A DNA stretch of 64,000 nucleotides from Nocardia sp. alder85J (GTDB lineage: Bacteria > Actinomycetota > Actinomycetes > Mycobacteriales > Mycobacteriaceae): positions 434,001-498,000 of the forward strand of contig NZ_JAIUCZ020000004.1 in the NCBI RefSeq assembly GCF_020176955.2, given 5' to 3'. The position numbers were made by a program, and so were the translations under genes. Under the pieces are notes generated by a model. That model did not search any database. It worked only from the letters and a program-made list of their open reading frames with translations, and was not told the origin of the DNA. Every line of letters begins with the position of its first letter. The stretch's first letter is position 1. Below, piece by piece: positions 58,633 to 64,000 of the stretch.

Positions 58633-59448
58633 ATGGCTAATCCGTTCGTCAAGGCCTGGAAGTACATGATGGCCCTCTTCGATTCCAAGATCGAAGAGCA
58701 TGCGGATCCGAAGGTCCAGATTCAGCAGGCGATCGAGGAAGCACAGCGTCAGCACCAGCTTCTGTCGCAGCAGGCCGCCTCGGTGATCGGTAACCAGCGG
58801 CAGCTGGAGATGAAACTGAACCGCCAGCTCGACGAGGTGGAGAAGCTCAACGCCAACGCGCGGCAGGCGGTGCTGCTCGCCGACCAGGCCGCCACCGCCG
58901 GCGACAACGACAAGGCGATCCAGTACACCAACGCCGCCGAGGCGTTCGCCGCCCAGCTGGTCACCGCCGAGCAGGCCGTGGAGGACCTGAAGGTCCTGCA
59001 CGACCAGTCGCTACAGGCCGCCGCGCAGGCGAAGAAGGCCGTCGAGCAGAACGCGATGCTGTTGCAGCAGAAGGTCGCCGAGCGCACCAAGCTGCTGTCG
59101 CAGCTGGAGCAGGCGAAGATGCAGGAGCAGGTCTCGGCCTCGCTGCAGCGGATGGACTCCACCCTGTCCGCGCCGGGCACCACACCGAGCCTGGATGCCG
59201 TGCGCGAGAAGATCGAGCGTCGCTACGCCAACGCCCTCGGTGCCGCCGAACTGGCCCAGAACACCGTGCAGGGCCGAATGCTCGAGGTCCAGCAGGCCAG
59301 CGTCCAGATGGCCGGCCACTCCCGCCTGGAGCAGATCCGCGCCTCCATGCGCGGCGACCAACTGCCCGCCGGCGGCACCGCCACCCCGCAGGCGATCCCG
59401 AACCCGGCCGCCGCGCAGCTCGACAAGGGCCAAGCCGCCCAGCAGTAA
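58633..59448 (+). CDS. pspA: PspA/IM30-family membrane-protecting protein (35-kDa antigen-like)
   Basis: 271 residues from ATG 58633 with GGAGGCGGGAT upstream. MANPFVKAWKYMMALFDSKIEEHADPKVQIQQAIEEAQ is the amphipathic N-terminal helix and start of the long coiled coil typical of PspA. The protein oligomerises on damaged membranes. The M. tuberculosis orthologue (Rv2744c) is also under ClgR/SigE control. A longer upstream frame is not needed. Confidence 0.95.
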   Translation: MANPFVKAWKYMMALFDSKIEEHADPKVQIQQAIEEAQRQHQLLSQQAASVIGNQRQLEMKLNRQLDEVEKLNANARQAVLLADQAATAGDNDKAIQYTNAAEAFAAQLVTAEQAVEDLKVLHDQSLQAAAQAKKAVEQNAMLLQQKVAERTKLLSQLEQAKMQEQVSASLQRMDSTLSAPGTTPSLDAVREKIERRYANALGAAELAQNTVQGRMLEVQQASVQMAGHSRLEQIRASMRGDQLPAGGTATPQAIPNPAAAQLDKGQAAQQ

Positions 59449-59472
59449 CGGCCCGCTCGGAAGGACCATGTG

Positions 59473-60978
59473 ATGGGGAGGCCACCGGACGAAGGCATAC
59501 GGCCCACCGCCCGCCGGGGCAGGTGGTTGCCCGGTGTCACCCGCCCGGGGCCCACCCCCGGGGCCCTCGGTCCGGCCCCGCTGCCTCCGCCCACCGCCTC
59601 CGCCGATCCGGGCAGTGCCGCACCGTTCCCCCGTGAACAGCCGCGCGAATTCCCCGGCAGCCGTGGACGAGTCGGTCCGACACCTCCGGCCCGGCAAGCG
59701 GCAGCCGCCCACCCTGCCCCCGGCCGGGCCGGGCCACCGCTATCCCCCTCGAGTGGGACCGCGCCCGGCACCACCACCGGTGCCGTCGATGGACTCGGCC
59801 GGCCCGGTGCCCGCCCCGGCGCTGCCGAAGGGTGCGGCGGGCCCGGTGCCGGCTCGCATACAGCTCGGGGATTCGGCAGGCCGGATGCAGCCGAGATGTT
59901 CGGCGCGCCGGATTCCCGGCCCGGTACCACGGATAGGACCGCGGGGTTCGGTGTCGGCGAGGGTTCGCCCGGTGTGGAGGTTCCGCCGTCCGGTTCGGGT
60001 GCCTGTCGCTCGCGGAATCGGGCGAATGCCGCAGGTGTACAGGCGGATTCGGCCGGTGCGGGGTCACGGGGCCGCCGGGCGGCCGATAATGCCGGTATGG
60101 GTGCAGCGAACGGCTCGCGTGCCGGTGCCGCCGGGGACCGGCAGGTGATTCCGGGCATGGTGCGAGATATGTTGTCGCAGCGGGGGATCGAGGCCGAGCA
60201 GCTGGATCGGGCCCGGCAGGCGTCTGATACCGTGCGTGAGGTGGGGGAGCACGCGTTGCACGCGGTCCGCAAGTGGGCCGATCCGCGTGAGCGAGAGCTG
60301 CGGCGGCGCCGCCGGATCCGCAGGCGCACCCTGCGCTTGGGTGCGGCCTCCGGGATCACCGCGCTGGGCACCGCCGGGCTGGTGATCGCCTCGGCCCCGG
60401 TATGGGCCGTGGTGGTGGTCGCGGGCGGGGCCGCGGCGCTGGTCACCGGGGCCGCCGTCAGTACTCGCCGCTACCTGGAGCTGCGGCGGAATCCGTTGCC
60501 GCAGGCCGCCTTCGTGCCCACCAAGCTGCCGCCGGTGCGCTCGGCCGCGCGCACGTCGATAGCCCGGCTGGTCCGCGCCGAGCGGGCCCTGCACGCCCTC
60601 GGCGCCCAGATCGCCCGGCACGGCCGCCTGCCCGCCGACGACCTGGCCGATACGCTGGCGACCGCCGGTTCCGGCGCCGCCGCGCTACACGCCCTCGCCG
60701 CCGACGTCACGGCCATGGAACAGGCGATAACCCTTGTCGGGCAGGTGAAATCGGCCCCCGACCTGACCGTGCGGGTGCGCGTGGTGGTGGCCCGCCTGGA
60801 TTCCGGGGTCGCCGAATACGAGGAACTGGTGGCCGCCGCTGGTCGCATCCTGGCCGCGCCGCTCAGCGCCGCGATCCCGGACGACCTCGGCTGGGCGCTG
60901 ACCGATCTGCGCGACGCCGCCGACCGCCTCGACGGCTGGGCCCAGGCCCTCGCCGAACTCGCCGACCAGGGTCGCTGA
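59473..60978 (+). CDS. pspM: PspM-like (Rv2743c) membrane protein with 200-residue Pro/Gly-rich extension
   Basis: 501 residues from ATG 59473, 7 nt after GGAAGGA. Residues 1-205 are low-complexity (Pro, Gly, Ala, Arg). The conserved core starts near GDRQVIPGMVRDMLSQRG, has REREL-RRRRRIRRR before two membrane helices (GITALGTAGLVIASAPVWAVVVVAGGAAALVTGAAV), then a helical cytoplasmic domain to the end. In mycobacteria PspM is a ClgR-PspA partner at the membrane. M. tuberculosis PspM is about 270 residues, so the long extension is distinctive. PspN is absent. Confidence 0.8.
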   Translation: MGRPPDEGIRPTARRGRWLPGVTRPGPTPGALGPAPLPPPTASADPGSAAPFPREQPREFPGSRGRVGPTPPARQAAAAHPAPGRAGPPLSPSSGTAPGTTTGAVDGLGRPGARPGAAEGCGGPGAGSHTARGFGRPDAAEMFGAPDSRPGTTDRTAGFGVGEGSPGVEVPPSGSGACRSRNRANAAGVQADSAGAGSRGRRAADNAGMGAANGSRAGAAGDRQVIPGMVRDMLSQRGIEAEQLDRARQASDTVREVGEHALHAVRKWADPRERELRRRRRIRRRTLRLGAASGITALGTAGLVIASAPVWAVVVVAGGAAALVTGAAVSTRRYLELRRNPLPQAAFVPTKLPPVRSAARTSIARLVRAERALHALGAQIARHGRLPADDLADTLATAGSGAAALHALAADVTAMEQAITLVGQVKSAPDLTVRVRVVVARLDSGVAEYEELVAAAGRILAAPLSAAIPDDLGWALTDLRDAADRLDGWAQALAELADQGR

Positions 60979-61137
60979 TCGCGTCCGCGATTCAGGCCGT
61001 CGGCCGGGCACATCCGTCGGCTCACACCGTCGGCCGATCGCCCGGGTATGCGTCGTGTCGGCCCCGGCGGTGACATCGGCTGATCCCCCGGCTGGATGCG
61101 CGCGGGCCGATGGCTGTGTGCCGCCGGCCGATCGCGC

Positions 61138-61545
61138 TCACCGTGTCGGATTGCCGGGTGGCATCGCCGGGGGATGGGTGTCGTCGTAGGCGGTGCGGGC
61201 GGCGACGACCGAATCGCGGTGTCGCACTGCCCAGCCCCGCAAGGTCTGCAAGGTGTCGTGCAGTTCGCGGGCCATGTCGGTGAGGGTGTACTCGACCCGC
61301 GGCGGGACGGTCGGGTACACGGTCCGGATCAGCAGGCCGTCGCGTTCCAGCTGCCGCAGTTTCAAGGTGAGCATGCGGCGGCTGATCCCGGTCAGCGCGC
61401 GTTCCAGTTCGGCGAACCGGACCGGGCGCTGGGCGGCCGCCGCGACGATGCCGATGCTCCACTTCCCGGACACGTGGTCGAGGACCTCCGACACCGGGCA
61501 GGCCTGCCCTGCCAGGACAGCTACATCGATGTGACTCTGGGACAC
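61138..61545 (-). CDS. HxlR-family transcriptional regulator
   Basis: 135 residues from GTG 61545 (GAAGG 8 nt upstream); ATG 61587 would add 14 residues. CPVSEVLDHVSGKWSIGIVAAAAQRPVRFAELERALTGISRRMLTLKLRQLERDGLLIRTVYPTVPPRVEYTLT is the HxlR winged helix with its N-terminal cysteine (CPV), which in some members senses oxidation. It is divergent from a SnoaL-like gene, its likely target. The 159 bp beyond its stop hold a weakly repetitive CCGTCGGCC-rich stretch. Confidence 0.9.
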   Translation of the reverse strand: MSQSHIDVAVLAGQACPVSEVLDHVSGKWSIGIVAAAAQRPVRFAELERALTGISRRMLTLKLRQLERDGLLIRTVYPTVPPRVEYTLTDMARELHDTLQTLRGWAVRHRDSVVAARTAYDDTHPPAMPPGNPTR

Positions 61546-61625
61546 GAAAGTGCCTTCTTCCGCTGCGACGATGCCGGACACCATCATGATCCCGACATCG
61601 CAGCGCTACCGCACGGAGGAAGATC

Positions 61626-62063
61626 ATGACCAGCACCCTGGGCGAGCTCGCCGACCGGCTCGCCGTCATCGATACCGTCATCGCCTACGCCACCGCCGTG
61701 GACGCCCGCGACTGGGAATCGTTCGCGGCCTTGTACACCGCCGACGCGGTGTGGGAGTACCGGGCCGGTGGTGAACGGTGGGTGGGGCCGGCGGCGATCG
61801 TCGCGCGGGTGCGCGGTGTCGAGAAGTTCGACGCCACGCAGCATTACGTCACCAACCATGTGGTGGATGTCCATGGTGACGAGGCCGGGCACACCTGTTA
61901 CTACGAGGCCCGGCACCTGCGCGGTGACCGGCAGTTCGTCGCCGGTGGCCGCTACCGGGATCGGTTGCGCCGCACCGGATCCGGCTGGCGGATCGCGGAG
62001 CGGACGCTGCTCGGCGTGTGGTCGGAGGGTGATCCCTCGATCCTCGGCGACGCCGAAGGCTGA
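61626..62063 (+). CDS. SnoaL/NTF2-like protein
   Basis: 145 residues with GGAGGAAG before the ATG. LAVIDTVIAYATAVDARDWESFAALYTADAVWEYR is the first helix-strand unit of the NTF2-like cone fold; WRIAERTLLGVWSEGDP ends it. Such proteins are isomerases, hydratases or binding proteins; no catalytic assignment is possible. Confidence 0.85.
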   Translation: MTSTLGELADRLAVIDTVIAYATAVDARDWESFAALYTADAVWEYRAGGERWVGPAAIVARVRGVEKFDATQHYVTNHVVDVHGDEAGHTCYYEARHLRGDRQFVAGGRYRDRLRRTGSGWRIAERTLLGVWSEGDPSILGDAEG

Positions 62064-62082
62064 GCCCGGCAACGGGTTCCGG

Positions 62083-62541
62083 TCAATCCCCACCGGCGTC
62101 GTTGTTGAGCCGGACCAGCAGTGCGGCGAGCGTCGCGAGATCGGCCTCGGGCCAGGCGCCGAGCCGTTCCCGCAGGCTGCGCTGCCGGTCGGCGCGGCAG
62201 GCGGACAGGCGTTGCCGCCCGTCGGGGGTGAGGTCCAGCAGGTACGCGCGGCCGTCCTCCGGGTCCGGCTGCCGGGCGATCAGGCCGAGCGCCTGGAGTG
62301 CGGTGAGTTGCCTTCCCGCCGTGGCCTTCCCGATGTGGAAGTAGGCGGCCAGATCGCTGGGGCGGCTGGGCCCGACGGCGTCCAGCCGCACCAGGAACGC
62401 GTACGCCGCGGGTTCCAGGCCCGGATGCACCTTCTCCGCGGCCTCCCGGGCGACGCGGCGGCCGCGGCGCAGCGCGACCAGCAACTGCTCCTCGATCTCG
62501 TCGACCGCGTCACCCACCGCGCCCACATCCTGTGCCGTCAT
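62083..62541 (-). CDS. MarR-family transcriptional regulator
   Basis: 152 residues. LDAVGPSRPSDLAAYFHIGKATAGRQLTALQALGLIARQPDPEDGRAYLLDLTPDGRQRL is the winged helix with the D-x-R wing typical of MarR. It follows the MFS exporter gene by 25 bp in the same direction and probably controls it as part of one operon. Confidence 0.9.
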   Translation of the reverse strand: MTAQDVGAVGDAVDEIEEQLLVALRRGRRVAREAAEKVHPGLEPAAYAFLVRLDAVGPSRPSDLAAYFHIGKATAGRQLTALQALGLIARQPDPEDGRAYLLDLTPDGRQRLSACRADRQRSLRERLGAWPEADLATLAALLVRLNNDAGGD

Positions 62542-62566
62542 GATGCGTGGATCCCGACCTCGTTGG

Positions 62567-64000
62567 TTACGACGAGCCGATCGTATCGGCCGAGTGTGCC
62601 GCGGTGGCAGCAGGTGCGGGGTGGGTCGCCTGGGTGGACGACCGCAACGGCACCTCCTTGATGAACAGCACCGCGATCACCGTCAGCAGCGCCAGCGGGG
62701 CGTCGATGAGGAAGACGTCCGCGACACCGTGCCCGTAGGCGGCCTCCACCACGGCCCGGACCGGGCCCGGCAGCTCGGCGAGTTTCGGCAGTCCGTGCCC
62801 GGAGCCGCCGGCGGCGTGGCTGCCGATGGCGGCGAGCCCGTCGTTCACGTAGTGGGTGATCCGGGTCGAGAGGACGGCCCCGAGCACGCAGACGCCGACC
62901 GCGCCGCCGAGCGAGCGCATGAAGGTGACGATCGCGCTGGCCGCGCCCATCTCCTGGATCCGGACCTGATTCTGCACGGCCAGCACCAGATTCTGCATCG
63001 TCATGCCGACTCCGGCGCCGAGCATGACCATGTACAGCGCGAGCAGTGCGTACGGCGTGTCGGCGCGCGCGGTGCTCAGCAGCGAGACCCCGGCCAGGGC
63101 CAGCAGGCTGCCCAGCACCAGAATCGGCTTCCAGCGGCCGGTGCCGGTGATGATCCGGCCGCCGACGACCGCCATGAACGCCAGGCCCAGCACCATCGGC
63201 AGCGTCTCCAGTCCGGCCATCGTCGGCGACGCGCCGCGGGCGAGCTGGAAGTACTGGCTCAGGAAGGTGGTGCCGACGTACATCGACACGCCGACCGCCA
63301 GCGAGGCGGCGACGGCCAGGGCCACGGTGCGGCCGCGCAGCAACCGGACCGGCAGCACCGGTTCGCGCACCTTCAGTTCCACGATCACCAGCACCACCGC
63401 CAGCACGAGCGTGCCGCCGACCATCAGCACGGTCTGCCAGGACAGCCACGCGTACTTCTCGCCCGCGAACGACACCCAGACCAGCAGCAGCGAGGCCGCG
63501 GCGGTGACCAGGGTGGTGCCGAGCCAGTCGATCCGCACCGGGCGCTTCACGCTCGGCAGGTGCATCGTCTTCTGCAACACCACCATCGCGATCGCGGCGA
63601 TCGGGATGCCGATGAAGAAGCACCAGCGCCAGCCCAGCCAGGAGGTGTCCACGATGGCGCCGCCGACCAGCGGGCCCACCACCGTGCCCAGGGCGTAGAC
63701 GCCGCCGTTGTAGCCGGAGTAGCGGCCGCGCTCGCGCGGCGACACCATCACCGCGAGCACGGTCTGGGTCAGCGCCGAGATACCGCCGGCGCCGATGCCC
63801 TGGATGGCCCGCGCGGCGATCAATTGCCCGACGTCGACGGAGAATCCGGCGATCAGCGAACCGGCCATGAAGATCAGCAGGCTGAGCTGCACCAGCAGCT
63901 TCCGGTCGACCAGATCGGAGAGTTTGCCCCAGATCGGGGTGGTGACCGTCATCGCCAGCAGGGTCGCGGTGATCACCCAGGTGTAGGCGTTCTCCCCGGC
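62567..64000 (-). CDS. DHA2-family MFS multidrug exporter, 5'-truncated by the window end
   Basis: The frame is open to the window edge, so the N-terminal helix or two is missing; 477 codons are visible. YTWVITATLLAMTVTTPIWGKLSDLVDRKLLVQLSLLIFMAGSLIAGFS carries the MFS loop motif (GKLSDLVDRK), and GPLVGGAIVDTSWLGWRWCFFIGIPI the DHA2 motif C region. Fourteen helices overall are expected. The MarR gene downstream is its likely regulator. Confidence 0.9.
   Translation of the reverse strand, partial: AGENAYTWVITATLLAMTVTTPIWGKLSDLVDRKLLVQLSLLIFMAGSLIAGFSVDVGQLIAARAIQGIGAGGISALTQTVLAVMVSPRERGRYSGYNGGVYALGTVVGPLVGGAIVDTSWLGWRWCFFIGIPIAAIAMVVLQKTMHLPSVKRPVRIDWLGTTLVTAAASLLLVWVSFAGEKYAWLSWQTVLMVGGTLVLAVVLVIVELKVREPVLPVRLLRGRTVALAVAASLAVGVSMYVGTTFLSQYFQLARGASPTMAGLETLPMVLGLAFMAVVGGRIITGTGRWKPILVLGSLLALAGVSLLSTARADTPYALLALYMVMLGAGVGMTMQNLVLAVQNQVRIQEMGAASAIVTFMRSLGGAVGVCVLGAVLSTRITHYVNDGLAAIGSHAAGGSGHGLPKLAELPGPVRAVVEAAYGHGVADVFLIDAPLALLTVIAVLFIKEVPLRSSTQATHPAPAATAAHSADTIGSS

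Overview
The window is about 70% G+C, densely packed and rich in GTG starts. It has the gene order of the chromosomal core of a mycolic-acid actinomycete. The run cysG - efpA-like MFS - proS - two DUF4439 genes - rimP - nusA - ylxR - infB - ylxP - rbfA - nrnA - dinF - metallophosphoesterase - PPTase - truB - DtxR-type regulator - ribF - rpsO - pnp - pepR - dapB - dapA - RNase J - ftsK - argA - pgsA - clgR - pspA - pspM follows, from memory, Mycobacterium tuberculosis Rv2847c to Rv2743c. The PPTase looks very like Nocardia Npt, and cinA sits between pgsA and clgR, so Nocardia or a close relative is the best guess. This assignment is inference; no database search was possible.

Layout. 1-10 kb: siroheme/uroporphyrinogen methyltransferase (cut by the window start), an EfpA-like drug exporter, a Uma2 nuclease-like protein, an ankyrin protein, an anchored solute-binding protein, YaaA, proS and a ferritin-like/lipoprotein pair. 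10-24 kb: the transcription/translation block rimP-nusA-ylxR-infB-ylxP-rbfA-nrnA, then dinF, a metallophosphoesterase, npt-truB, a divergent DtxR/MntR regulator and ribF. 24-33 kb: rpsO-pnp-pepR, an ArsR/MFS pair with twin operators, a membrane pentapeptide-like protein and a methyltransferase. 33-42 kb: alcohol dehydrogenase, dapB, a small membrane protein, and a five-gene GntR-controlled allantoin operon with a CitE-fold enzyme. 42-46 kb: a LysB/cutinase-like hydrolase, a flavodoxin-like protein and a three-gene two-component locus with one proper and one degenerate sensor. 46-61 kb: dapA-RNase J, ftsK, several small enzymes, argA/pgsA, cinA and the envelope-stress operon clgR-pspA-pspM. 61-64 kb: HxlR/SnoaL and MarR/MFS pairs; the last MFS gene is cut by the window end.

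Three patterns cut across the annotation. (1) Several genes are followed by short degenerate tandem arrays whose first unit contains the stop codon of the gene; they occur downstream of functionally unrelated genes on both strands. (2) Many genes have a TANNNT element 6-8 nt before the start codon and no Shine-Dalgarno, the layout of leaderless transcripts; one such element drives a 26-codon leader ORF whose stop overlaps the pgsA start. (3) Several regulators have near-perfect palindromes in their divergent promoters (ArsR twin operators, TetR, DtxR-like box), and clgR has a SigE-type ECF promoter. No tRNA, rRNA, IS element, integrase, CRISPR array or prophage was found.
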